Assembly: GCF_019565455.1 (NCBI RefSeq)
Contig: NZ_CP067377.1
Location: forward strand, 1,116,001-1,180,000
DNA length: 64,000 bases
Direction of reading: 5' to 3'
Source of the DNA: Flavobacterium oreochromis
Lineage (GTDB): Bacteria > Bacteroidota > Bacteroidia > Flavobacteriales > Flavobacteriaceae
This document shows positions 1 to 8,809 of the stretch, one piece after another. The notes beneath the pieces are model-generated. The model was not told where the DNA came from. It did no database searches and was given only the letters and a program-made list of their open reading frames with translations. Position numbers and translations under genes: made by a program. Position 1 is the first letter of the stretch. Each line of letters opens with the position of its first letter.

Positions 1-555
1 GTAATATTCATTTCAGGAAAAGGGTCTAAATATATATCAAGTTGGCTTGTTTATAAAACTGACGTTTATTTGAATATGACTTTAGATACATTTAAAAAAT
101 TAAAAAGAAAAGAGGATTTACCTAATCCAGATTTTACAACTTTCCTTTCTAGAGATGCACATGGTGATAAGGAGAAATATGGAAAGCATTCTGATAAAAG
201 ATATGGAACAGGAAATGAGACCCCTCCTGGGGAATATTATTTAATACCAGCTACTCCAGGACAAAGTTATAAAATGTATATCAGTTCTGATGGAAAATCT
301 CCATCAATAAAAGGTCCAGACGGAAATAGAGATGGTGTAGCGATTCATCAATATTCTCCTAAATTTGCGATTGGTTGTTTAACAACAGTTACTGGAAAAG
401 ATACTAGTATAGTAAATAAATTACTAAATATTTTAAATGATTTACCCTTAAAGGATGATAAGCCGGTAAGAATTATTCTAGAAGAGAGAAAAGTTAAAGA
501 AGAACAATGGAACAATAACAAAATAGGTACAATAAAATGGACAGGAATATTATAA
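1..555 (+). CDS. L,D-transpeptidase-like (YkuD/Tlde1-type) domain protein, C-terminal part
   Basis: The frame is open from the first base of the window, so this is the 3' part of a longer gene; the TTG at 70 is not a convincing start. The visible segment has a GTGNETPPGEYYL stretch like the TP-G-x-Y/F region of YkuD-type L,D-transpeptidases, and an H-(about 9)-GC motif (HQYSPKFAIGC) that resembles the catalytic His...Ser/Thr-x-Gly-Cys signature. Such domains remodel peptidoglycan cross-links; in interbacterial toxins of the Tlde1 type they attack the wall of a competitor. The gene overlaps the next one by 19 bp, so the two are co-translated. The overlap with a lipoprotein gene fits an effector/immunity pair, but this is inference. 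It could also be an ordinary cell-wall enzyme. The family is probable and the toxin role is uncertain. Confidence 0.6.
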   Translation, partial: VIFISGKGSKYISSWLVYKTDVYLNMTLDTFKKLKRKEDLPNPDFTTFLSRDAHGDKEKYGKHSDKRYGTGNETPPGEYYLIPATPGQSYKMYISSDGKSPSIKGPDGNRDGVAIHQYSPKFAIGCLTTVTGKDTSIVNKLLNILNDLPLKDDKPVRIILEERKVKEEQWNNNKIGTIKWTGIL

Positions 556-1679
556 ACTTTTTGAATTTAATAGTAATTACAATAGTAATAATGTCATGCA
601 AAGACAATAATAACAACAATGATATGGTTGAAAAAGATAATAATCAAAAAATTGAATATAGAAATAATACTTTTAAGGATGGAGAAATGCAAGTAAATTT
701 TGAAGAGTTTATAAATAAAAATGCTTCTCTAATTGAAGAAAAAATAATAAAACGTGGATTTATTAAACCAAATTTAAAATTTTTTATAGAAAGAATTAAA
801 GTAGTTTATGGCTGGGATATTGAAAAATACAGAAATGTGATTGTATTGCAAAAAGATTTGATGCCTGAAATAGTTATAAAAGACAAATGTCTAATATATG
901 TAGAAGGAGAAAATGAAGAAATAGAAGGTGAATTACTTTTTCATTATAATCAATTCATAATCAATAATAATTCTGTATCTTTTAATTGGCTTAAAAATCA
1001 TAGGCCTGATCTATTAATTTCGTTAGTTAAAAATTTTGATTATATAGGTGATGATGAAGTTTTGGAATTTGTATTTAAAAAAATTGATTTCAATAATAAA
1101 ATAGATGTAAATGATTTAATTTTTGATTATAAAGATCAAAAATACATATTAAGAAAATCAATGATTAATAAGATAAGAGAAATAAAATATAAAAATCAAA
1201 GAATTAATTCATTTTCAGATAGTATCGAAGGTGATTTTTTTAATACAATTCCAGATATTGTCAATACCATTGATGAAAAAGGAAATGAATATGAAAAAAA
1301 AGAATATGTTATTGCTTTTTTGCTTAATGAATTATGTACGTCTGGTAATACTGATTTTTTATATACATATTTCAATAGAAAACCATTTTTTTTAAAGTTA
1401 TTAATTAATAATGATTTCTATAATTTTTCAAAATTAAAAGATTTTTCTACTTTAATATATGATTCGGACTCTAAAAATGAAGTTTTTAGAATTTATGATA
1501 AAGATGGTTATACAAATTTAAGAAAAGGTAAAAGTTCGAGTTCAGAGATTATTGGTAAAATTAATACAGGAACAGAAATTTTTATTTTAGATGAAAATGA
1601 TAAAGATTGGTGGTTAATTGAAACTACAATAGGAGAACAAGGTTATATACACAAATCTAGAATTGTAAAGAAAAAATAA
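537..1679 (+). CDS. Lipoprotein with C-terminal bacterial SH3 domain, possible immunity protein
   Basis: The N-terminus is a short hydrophobic signal ending in a lipobox (IVIMSC, Cys at residue 21), followed by an Asn/Asp-rich linker, so the product should be a lipoprotein facing the periplasm. The middle (about residues 50-310) is not recognised. The last 60 residues form a bacterial SH3 domain (GYTNLRKG, IGKI, WWLIE, GYIHKSRI), a fold that binds peptidoglycan or peptides. The ATG lies inside the end of the upstream L,D-transpeptidase-like gene and the stop is followed at once by a terminator, so the pair is the end of one transcript. A periplasmic lipoprotein next to a wall-acting enzyme is a usual immunity arrangement; that role is inferred. 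Very high A+T and Asn/Lys/Ile content is noticeable. Confidence 0.65.
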   Translation: MDRNIINFLNLIVITIVIMSCKDNNNNNDMVEKDNNQKIEYRNNTFKDGEMQVNFEEFINKNASLIEEKIIKRGFIKPNLKFFIERIKVVYGWDIEKYRNVIVLQKDLMPEIVIKDKCLIYVEGENEEIEGELLFHYNQFIINNNSVSFNWLKNHRPDLLISLVKNFDYIGDDEVLEFVFKKIDFNNKIDVNDLIFDYKDQKYILRKSMINKIREIKYKNQRINSFSDSIEGDFFNTIPDIVNTIDEKGNEYEKKEYVIAFLLNELCTSGNTDFLYTYFNRKPFFLKLLINNDFYNFSKLKDFSTLIYDSDSKNEVFRIYDKDGYTNLRKGKSSSSEIIGKINTGTEIFILDENDKDWWLIETTIGEQGYIHKSRIVKKK

Positions 1680-1704
1680 AAACGGCTTTTGCCGTTTTTA
1701 TTTT
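1677..1704 (+). terminator. Rho-independent terminator
   Basis: A perfect 10-bp stem (left arm 1677-1686, right arm 1691-1700) with a TTTT loop and a T-rich tail, starting at the stop codon of the SH3 lipoprotein gene. Confidence 0.9.
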
Positions 1705-2119
1705 ATAGATCAAATATGTTAGAATATAGATAACACTACAAAAAAACTGTGTAAATAAAACAAGCTGCTAGAGGTTTTAGAATATTTCATGAATAAAAAA
1801 ACATAAAATTCTTATAGTATAAAATTTTAGGAATTTATAGGTTAGAAAAGCTAAAGAGTAATACTAATAGAATAAATTGTAATTTGAATTATAAAAAAGA
1901 TGAATTATTAATATATAGGAACTTCAAAATTGTATTTAATAATTTTAATATTCTAAAATTAATAAAAAAGAACAAAAATTTATCTTGATTTGGAATAAGT
2001 ATATTTTATAATTAACACATTAAAAATCATTTTTATAATGTTATGACTAAGATAATTGTACTTTTATCCCTAAAAAGAATCAAATCTATCAGTAAATTAT
2101 TGATACAATAAATTAATTT
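1705..2119. other. Intergenic region, no gene seen
   Basis: About 415 bp of very AT-rich sequence with stops in all frames. It holds the upstream region of the gene starting at 2120; no clear TAnnTTTG box or repeat was seen. Confidence 0.5.
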
Positions 2120-2980
2120 ATGAATAAAATTTTTAAGCTCTTCTTCCTAATTGGAACTATAGCTACTGCTCAAATAAAAGGAAAAGTAGTAGATGTTAAT
2201 AATCATCCTATTCCTTATGTAAATATTGGAGTACAAAATGAAAAAATAGGAGCAACTACGGATGAAGACGGAAGTTTTTATTTACCTATAAAAGAAGAAA
2301 AAATGATTGTTTTTTCAGCTTTAGGTTATGAAAAAAAGATATTATCATCTTCTGCTATTCAAACAGTACAAATGATTTCAACCACTTATCAACTTAATGA
2401 AGTAGTTATCATTAATAAAAAAGAAACTAGAACTTTTGAATTATCCATGGCAAATGGTATTGCTCAAGCATTTGAAAATGGACCTAAAATAGACGCTATT
2501 TATTTTCCTTATGATTCTAAGGTGAAGAAAAATAGATACTTAAAAAAAATTGGATTGTTTACAGAAAGTAATATCGAAACCGCTAGTGTGAAGATACATT
2601 TTTATACAGTAAAACCAGATGGATTACCTGGTGAAGAATTATTGACTAAAGATTTAGTTGTTCAAGTTAAACAAGGAAGTCGTAAGTCTTATTTTGATAT
2701 TTCTGATCGTAATTTAGTATTTCCAAAAGAAGGTCTATTTGTTGCTGTAGAACGTTTGCTAATAGAAAAAAATAAATGGATTAAAAATACCACAGCTATT
2801 GATGGTAGCTTAAAAACACAAACTATTTATTTTCCCTTACTTTTTTATAATTTCGTAGAAAAAGATTTTACTTATACTTATTACGGAGGAACTTGGTATA
2901 AAGAATTTAAAAAAATAATAGATCCAACTTCAAAAAGTCGAGTTTTTGAACCCGCAATCAGCCTAATATTGACAAATTAA
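2120..2980 (+). CDS. Exported protein with carboxypeptidase-regulatory-like domain
   Basis: A signal peptide (about residues 1-17, ending TATAQ) is followed by a CarboxypepD_reg-like beta-sandwich (residues 18-100: IKGKVVDVNNHPIPYVNIGV, GATTDEDGSFYL, LNEVVI). This fold begins many outer-membrane proteins of Bacteroidota. Here no TonB-dependent barrel follows; the remaining 180 residues look like a beta-rich domain of unknown role. Proteins of this size and plan are common in flavobacteria and usually have no assigned function. The gene stands alone between a long spacer and a strong terminator. A cell-envelope location is likely. Confidence 0.75.
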   Translation: MNKIFKLFFLIGTIATAQIKGKVVDVNNHPIPYVNIGVQNEKIGATTDEDGSFYLPIKEEKMIVFSALGYEKKILSSSAIQTVQMISTTYQLNEVVIINKKETRTFELSMANGIAQAFENGPKIDAIYFPYDSKVKKNRYLKKIGLFTESNIETASVKIHFYTVKPDGLPGEELLTKDLVVQVKQGSRKSYFDISDRNLVFPKEGLFVAVERLLIEKNKWIKNTTAIDGSLKTQTIYFPLLFYNFVEKDFTYTYYGGTWYKEFKKIIDPTSKSRVFEPAISLILTN

Positions 2981-2987
2981 AAATAAT

Positions 2988-3042
2988 TAAAATTCCTTAC
3001 AATAACTAAAGATTATATGGTTTACTATTGTAAGGAATTTTC
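2988..3042 (+). terminator. Terminator with 16-bp stem
   Basis: Arms at 2989-3004 and 3026-3041 are perfectly complementary (AAAATTCCTTACAATA and its complement). The hairpin lies between two convergent genes and could end transcription from both sides. Confidence 0.85.
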
Positions 3043-3057
3043 ATAAAATGAAGTGCC

Positions 3058-3391
3058 TTATTTTCCTATTAGCAACAATTCATTTATGATGATTTCTGTT
3101 GAATTACGTTTTTCTCCGTTTTTGTCTTCCCAATTTCTATACGTAATTTTTCCTTCTACCATTATTTCTTTTCCTTTAGTTACAAAATTTTCAATGATTT
3201 CAGCTGTTTTACCCCAAGCAGTAATATAATGCCATTGTGTATCAGTAATTTTTTTCTTTATTTTCATTATAATAAACTTCATTAGTCGCTAATGTTAGTT
3301 TAGCTAATTTTCGTCCTCCCTCAAGAATTTTAATCTCAGGTTCTTGTCCTACGTGTCCAATTAATTGTACTTTGTTTCTTAATGTATTCAT
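3058..3391 (-). pseudogene. ssb: Single-stranded DNA-binding protein, frameshifted
   Basis: Single-stranded DNA-binding protein of the OB-fold SSB family, which coats ssDNA in replication and repair. The start (3391) gives MNTLRNKVQLIGHVGQEPEI, a typical SSB N-terminus; the later part has TQWHYITAWGKTAEI and GKITYRNWEDKNG. The reading frame breaks inside a run of seven A (3249-3255 on the plus strand as T). Removing one A joins both halves into about 110 residues, the size of the short flavobacterial SSBs, which lack the long acidic tail. This may be a consensus error rather than a dead gene; alternatively it is a second, dispensable ssb copy. Confidence 0.85.
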
Positions 3392-3399
3392 GGCGTTTA

Positions 3400-4095
3400 T
3401 AATTTTAAATATTTGTATTAGTTTTAAAAACAGTTTAGTTTCATTTGTTTAACATTGCAAATTTGTATAAGTTTTTCATAATGATTCGGTTATCAATTAT
3501 TTATTATCGATTGTAATTATTTGTTGTCGCTTACAAATGTTTTTTTTAATATCTTTATGTTCAAAAAAATATAATACTGGAAATACTAAAACTTTCCATA
3601 TGTCAATTATATTTTGATCCTAATCTTTCAAATGAAGTGTTAATAGGGTGGATAAAGATATTTTTCAAAGTTTTCCACATCAATGAGAAAAAATGGCTTC
3701 TGATTTATCTATCGAGAAACTAAATTGATGCTATCATCTTGGTTAGATTATTAAATAAATAATATATTATTGCGCAGATAGTCCTATAAATAGTTTTATG
3801 TGATTTAAATTAGGATTAATAGAAGACATGCTTGTTATAAAAGCATAGGATTATGTATGGGACTGTAATCATCGACCCGTATAAAATAAGCTTTGTATTA
3901 TCAAGGGAAACTTAATAATAGTATAATAACTGGATTAGATGTGAAAATTATTTTTTATATCTATTTTCCTCTTATTTATCCCAAGATATAGAAAAGATAA
4001 TGATTCTAAATGAATTAAGTTTCTGGAAAAGTATAAATTAATATTTTAAATAATTTTTTAAGGAAGATATCTCTAAAAATAATTAGAAAATAGGA
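3400..4095. other. Long spacer, probably decayed DNA
   Basis: About 700 bp without an open frame. Short fragments that look once-coding (for example around 3830-3960 on the plus strand) are cut by many stops. No family could be recognised. The region probably includes the promoter of ssb on the left and of the zinc-ribbon gene on the right. Confidence 0.4.
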
Positions 4096-4101
4096 GTAGA
4101 T

Positions 4102-4449
4102 ATGAAACAATGTTTAGAATGTAATGAAAATTTTATGGGTCGTGAAGATAAGAAATTTTGTAGTGATGCTTGTCGTAATGCTTATAACAATCGAATGAAT
4201 AAAGATAGTACTAATTTAATGCGTAATATTAATAATAAACTCCGGAAAAATTATAGGATATTAAGTGAACTTAATTTAGAAGGTAAGACGAAAATTAATA
4301 GGACAAAATTAATGAGTAAAGGCTTTGAATTTGAGTATTTTACTTCTATATATACTACTAAAACAGGTAATGTTTATTATTTTTTATATGATCAAGGATA
4401 TAGAGTTCTTGATCATGATTTTTATATTTTAGTTAAAAGAGAATCTTAA
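4102..4449 (+). CDS. Small zinc-ribbon protein (DUF2116-like)
   Basis: A 115-residue protein beginning with a treble-clef or zinc-ribbon motif, C-x2-C-x9-C-x3-C (CLECNENFMGREDKKFCSDAC), followed by a basic helical region and a short beta-rich tail. The motif is of the DUF2116 type found in small flavobacterial proteins of unknown function. No catalytic motif is seen; nucleic-acid binding is possible but unproven. Only 3 bp separate it from the next gene, so it heads a three-gene operon with the SDR protein and the DMT transporter. Confidence 0.7.
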   Translation: MKQCLECNENFMGREDKKFCSDACRNAYNNRMNKDSTNLMRNINNKLRKNYRILSELNLEGKTKINRTKLMSKGFEFEYFTSIYTTKTGNVYYFLYDQGYRVLDHDFYILVKRES

Positions 4450-4452
4450 ATA

Positions 4453-5274
4453 ATGATTTATAAATACAACACAATTTCAATATTAGGCTGTGGTTGGTTA
4501 GGATTACCACTAGCTGAAAATCTAGTTTTAAAAGGACTATCAATAAAAGGTTCTACCACATCTGTAAATAAACTAGAGGTTTTAGAAAAATTGAAAATAC
4601 AACCTTATTTAATTCAATTGTTTGAGAATAGGGTTACAGAAAACATTTCAGAATTTTTAAAAGAATCAGATCTTCTTATTATTATGATACCACCTAAGTT
4701 AAGGAAAAATAATGATGAAAATTTTATTGCTAAAATTCAAAAAATTATTCCTTATATAGAAACTTCTAATATTTCTAAAGTACTTTTTATAAGTTCTATT
4801 TCTGTGTATGGAGATACTTTTAAAAAGGTTACAATAACTGAAAAAGATATTGTTATTCCTAGTACCGAAGCAGGACGACAATTATTAAAAGTAGAACAAT
4901 TATTACAAAAAAATCAGAAATTTAAAACAACTATTTTGCGTTTAGGAGGTTTAATAGGTGAAGATAGACACCCTGTGATATACTTAGCAGGAAAAGAAAA
5001 TTTAGAAAATCCAGAAGCAGCAGTAAATTTGATTTCTCAAACAGATTGTATACAAATTATTGAGAAGATGATATATTCTAATACAGTATGGGGAAATGTA
5101 TTTAATGCTGTAGCTCCTTTTCATCCCACTCGAAAAGAATACTACACAGACAAAGCGGTGCAAAACAATTTAAAAATACCGAAATTTGTTAATTCAGATA
5201 CACAAGGTAAAATAATTGATTCTACCTTATTAATAGAAAAATTACCATATGAATTTAATCTAGATCTTTATTAA
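4453..5274 (+). CDS. NAD(P)-binding SDR-like protein (YeeZ type)
   Basis: A Rossmann-fold protein of the extended SDR/epimerase superfamily. The N-terminus carries the nucleotide-binding glycine motif GCGWLGLPLAENL (residues 12-24), and residues about 110-120 contain VLFISSISVYGD, the Ser and Tyr region of epimerase-like SDRs. The length of 273 residues matches the YeeZ-like group, whose substrates are unknown. The stop codon shares one base with the start of the EamA transporter, which shows translational coupling. Confidence 0.75.
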   Translation: MIYKYNTISILGCGWLGLPLAENLVLKGLSIKGSTTSVNKLEVLEKLKIQPYLIQLFENRVTENISEFLKESDLLIIMIPPKLRKNNDENFIAKIQKIIPYIETSNISKVLFISSISVYGDTFKKVTITEKDIVIPSTEAGRQLLKVEQLLQKNQKFKTTILRLGGLIGEDRHPVIYLAGKENLENPEAAVNLISQTDCIQIIEKMIYSNTVWGNVFNAVAPFHPTRKEYYTDKAVQNNLKIPKFVNSDTQGKIIDSTLLIEKLPYEFNLDLY

Positions 5275-6179
5275 TGAAACTAATTCAAAAGATACAATCC
5301 TTAGGATTACCAGTTTTAGCCCTTATATGGGTTTCTTTTTTCTTTGGTACAACTTGGTTAGCCTCTAAACAAGGAGTAAAAGCAATGCCTGCTTTGCAAT
5401 TAGTAGCTATAAGACAGTTTATAGCAGCTTTTATTTATATAAGTTATTTTTGGTTTAAAAAGATGCCATGGCCTAAAGCAAAACAGTGGCGTACTATTTT
5501 AATCTTGAGTGTTTTAAACTTTGTTTTAAGTAATGGACTTAGTACCTGGGGAGTAAAATATATTTCTAGTGGCTTAGGTGCCGTAATTGGGGCTATTTTC
5601 CCGTTATGGATAGTCATTATCAGTTTTTTTAATGGTGAGCGATTATCAAAATTAGCTGTTCTAGGATTATTAGTAAGTTTTAGTGGAGTATGTGTAGTAT
5701 TTTCTGATTATTTAGCTGATTTTATTAGACCTGATTTTCAATTTGGGATTTTACTTTCTGTTTTAGCCACTATTACTTGGGCTATAGGTAGTATGTACAC
5801 TAAAAAGAAAGCAAAAAATTTTAACCCTTATTTTAGTTTAGGATTACAAATGCTTATTTCTAGTATTTTACTATTTGCATATACAGGTGCTACAGGAACT
5901 TCTATTAGTTTGTTTCAAATACCATCACAAGCATGGTGGTCTATTGTTTATTTAGTTGTATTTGGCTCCATTACTACTTTTATAGCACTGGTATACGCAT
6001 TACAACATTTACCTACTGAAATAAGTAGTATTTATGCTTATGTAAATCCCATTGTTGCTGTAATATTAGGAGATATTATTTTTAATGAACCCTTTACAAT
6101 TACATTAGGAATAGGCGTAGTTATTGTTATTCTTGGGATTTATTTGATCAATAAAGGTATTAAAAAAACCTCGAAATAA
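5274..6179 (+). CDS. EamA-family (DMT superfamily) transporter
   Basis: An integral membrane protein of about ten hydrophobic segments formed by two EamA repeats (first repeat LIWVSFFFGTTWLASKQGV near residue 17, second ATITWAIGSMYTKKKAKNF near residue 160). DMT carriers of this kind export or import small metabolites such as amino acids; the substrate cannot be told from sequence. It is the last gene of the operon that starts at 4102 and ends with a basic tail (INKGIKKTSK). Confidence 0.85.
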   Translation: MKLIQKIQSLGLPVLALIWVSFFFGTTWLASKQGVKAMPALQLVAIRQFIAAFIYISYFWFKKMPWPKAKQWRTILILSVLNFVLSNGLSTWGVKYISSGLGAVIGAIFPLWIVIISFFNGERLSKLAVLGLLVSFSGVCVVFSDYLADFIRPDFQFGILLSVLATITWAIGSMYTKKKAKNFNPYFSLGLQMLISSILLFAYTGATGTSISLFQIPSQAWWSIVYLVVFGSITTFIALVYALQHLPTEISSIYAYVNPIVAVILGDIIFNEPFTITLGIGVVIVILGIYLINKGIKKTSK

Positions 6180-6223
6180 AACAGCATATTATTAATTTTA
6201 AAAAAGATCAATCATTATAAAAT

Positions 6224-8167
6224 ATGAGAAAATTATCATTCCAGTTGTTATTACTCCCTTTGGTAATGAACACGATAGCACAGGATAAAAAAAATCAAGT
6301 TTTACCTAATGAAAACTTGATTACTGAAAATATTTCATCCATCTCAAAAGAATTAGCTCAAAAAGTAAAAAAATATACTGAATCCAGAGGAGCAGGTTTA
6401 TTAGCAATACATCCAATAAAAGAGGAGATAATAATTTCTACTCGTTTCGGTTCAACAAATCAATTACATAAAATCATACAACCTTTAGGTGCTCGAAAAC
6501 AAATTACATTTTTTGAAGAACCTATTTCTAGTGCATCTTATGAACCAACTAAAGGAGAATATTTAATTTATAGTCGTGATATAGGAGGAAACGAATTTGG
6601 ACAACTCTATAAGTTAGATTTAAAAACAGGACTGTCAACTTTATTAACAGATGGAGGACGTTCTCAAAACGGAAATGTAACTTGGGAAAAAAATGGAATA
6701 GGATTTTATTATTCTTCAACCAAACGAAATGGGGCTGATCGTGATATTTATTATATGAATCCTAATAATTCCACATCAACAAAATTAGTTCTAGAAGTAA
6801 AAGGAGGAGGTTGGAATATAGAAGATATTTCAGAAGATGGAAAAAAACTTTTAATTACTGAAAGTATATCTGCTAATGAATCACATGTTTGGATATTCGA
6901 CACAACAACTAATAAAATAGAGCAGATTACCAATAGAACTGATAAAGGAATTGTACAATCAAATCCAAGTTTTTCAAATAATCCTGATGAAATTTTGTTT
7001 ACAACAGATCGTGATAATGAATTTCGCCGTTTAGCAACATTTAATATTAAAACAAAAAAAATTACATATTTTACTAGCATCATTCCTTGGGATATAGAAG
7101 CATATGAATTTAGTCAAGATAAAACGAAATTAGTTTTTATGACAAATGAAGGAGGATTACATAAATTGTATTTGATGGATACTAGAACTAAACAATTTAG
7201 AATAATTCCTAATCTTCCTGTAGGATTAATTAATGGAGTAAAATTTGCTAATGATAATCAAAATATTTTCTTTTCACAATCTACCGCTAATTCTTCTTCA
7301 GATGTCTATAAATTAAATTTAAAAACAAGTAAAATTACACCTTGGACAGAAAGCGAATTAGGAGAAATGCAAAAATCAGATATGTCTACTCCTAAACTGG
7401 TTGAATGGAAAAGCTTTGATGGAATGAGTATTTCAGGGTTTTATTATCCTGCTTCAAAAAAATTTACAGGAAAAAGACCTGTTATGATTAATATACACGG
7501 TGGTCCTGAAGGACAATCTTTAGCAACATTTTTGGGAGCAAATAATTACTATACAAATGAAATGGGGATAGCCTTGATTTATCCTAACGTTAGAGGATCA
7601 TCAGGATTTGGAAAAACCTATTTAGCCAAAGATAATGGTTTTTTAAGAGAAGATTCTGTTAAAGATATTGGAGCTCTTCTAGATTGGATTGCTCAACAAC
7701 CAGATTTAGATAAAGATAGAATTATGATTATGGGAGGAAGTTATGGTGGTTATATGACTTTAGCTACTGCCTTTCATTATGCTGATAGAATTCGTTGCAG
7801 TGTAGATGTCGTTGGAATTTCTAATTTTAATACTTTTTAAAAAAATACAGAAGATTATCGTCGTGATTTACGTCGTGTAGAGTATGGTGATGAGAGGGAT
7901 CCTAAAATGTATGAATTTTTAGATAAAATTTCCCCTATGAATAATACAAATAAAATTAAAAAACCAATGTTTATTATTCAGGGAACAAATGATCCTCGTG
8001 TACCTGTATCCGAAGCTACTCAAATGCGTGATAAGTTAAAAGAACAAGGAAATATCGTTTGGTATTTAGAAGCAAAAGATGAAGGACATGGTTTTCGTAA
8101 AAAAGCTAATGTAGATTTTCAACGTTTAGCTGTTATAAGATATATTGAAGAATATTTATTAAAGTAA
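6224..8167 (+). pseudogene. S9-family prolyl oligopeptidase, in-frame stop
   Basis: A secreted or periplasmic serine peptidase of family S9: signal peptide (residues 1-20), a beta-propeller region (about 60-400), then the alpha/beta-hydrolase domain with the nucleophile motif GGSYGGY (Ser about 505), Asp in GTNDPRVP and His in DEGHGF. The frame is interrupted by a TAA at 7838-7840 and continues in the same frame to 8167, so all three catalytic residues are encoded but the acid and His lie beyond the stop. The codon expected there is TTA (Leu). The context is five T followed by seven A, so one T-to-A change or two compensating run-length errors would explain it. Full length would be 647 codons, normal for the family. 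Confidence 0.85.
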
Positions 8168-8181
8168 TCTTATAAAAAATT

Positions 8182-8216
8182 AAACGCCCAGTAAAACTTA
8201 TTGGGCGTTTGTTTTT
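8182..8216. terminator. Bidirectional terminator between convergent genes
   Basis: Arms AAACGCCCA (8182-8190) and TGGGCGTTT (8202-8210) enclose an 11-base loop and are followed by T-rich sequence on the plus strand; it serves the S9 peptidase and the facing thioesterase gene. Confidence 0.85.
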
Positions 8217-8727
8217 AATGTATAAATAAAGCTTTTAATTCTGTAGCCTCATCTGGTTTCATTTTTCCAGCTAAAACAAGACTCAATTGTTTTCTTCTTA
8301 GAGCCGCATCATATCTTGATTTTTCTTCTTCTGTTTCAGGTATTATTTGAGGAACTTCAACGGGTCTGCCTGTTTCATCTACCGCTACAAATGTATAAAT
8401 TGCCTCATTTGCTTTAGTACGATTACCTGATTCACGATCTTCAATCCATACATCTAAAAATATTTCCATAGAAGAATTAAAAGCTCTAGAAACTTTTGCT
8501 TCAATAGTAACAACACTTCCTAAAGGAATTGATCGATTAAAAGCAACGTGATTTACAGAAGCAGTAACTGTAATTCTTCTAGAATGTCTTCTAGCAGCTA
8601 TACTCGCTGCACGATCCATTCTAGCTAAAAGCTCACCACCAAATAAATTATTTAATGGATTAGTTTCACCAGGTAATACTAAGTCGGTAATAACAGTTAA
8701 AGATTCTGAAGGGTATTTAGGATGCAT
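8215..8727 (-). CDS. Acyl-CoA thioesterase, hotdog fold
   Basis: A hotdog-fold thioesterase of the cytosolic acyl-CoA hydrolase (YciA/BACH) group, which cleaves acyl-CoA to free acid and CoA. Typical features are the N-terminal LVLPGETNPLNNLFGGELLARMD stretch with the conserved Asn/Gly-Gly region, ASVNHVAFNRSIPLGSVV, and the later WIEDRESGNRTKANEAIYTFVAVD. The length of 170 residues is normal for a single hotdog unit. It ends in the shared bidirectional terminator and is transcribed away from the SPOR gene's terminator. Confidence 0.9.
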   Translation of the reverse strand: MHPKYPSESLTVITDLVLPGETNPLNNLFGGELLARMDRAASIAARRHSRRITVTASVNHVAFNRSIPLGSVVTIEAKVSRAFNSSMEIFLDVWIEDRESGNRTKANEAIYTFVAVDETGRPVEVPQIIPETEEEKSRYDAALRRKQLSLVLAGKMKPDEATELKALFIH

Positions 8728-8774
8728 AATTTAAACTTTTTACAAAGATATAATGTTTTTATTATATAAAAATT

Positions 8775-8804
8775 AAAAAAGCCTTCACTTTAGAAGGCTT
8801 TTTT
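8775..8804 (-). terminator. Terminator of the SPOR gene
   Basis: A perfect 12-bp stem (8775-8786 with 8793-8804) around a 6-base loop, ending in a T run in both directions; it lies just after the stop of the minus-strand SPOR gene. Confidence 0.88.
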
Positions 8805-8809
8805 GTGAA

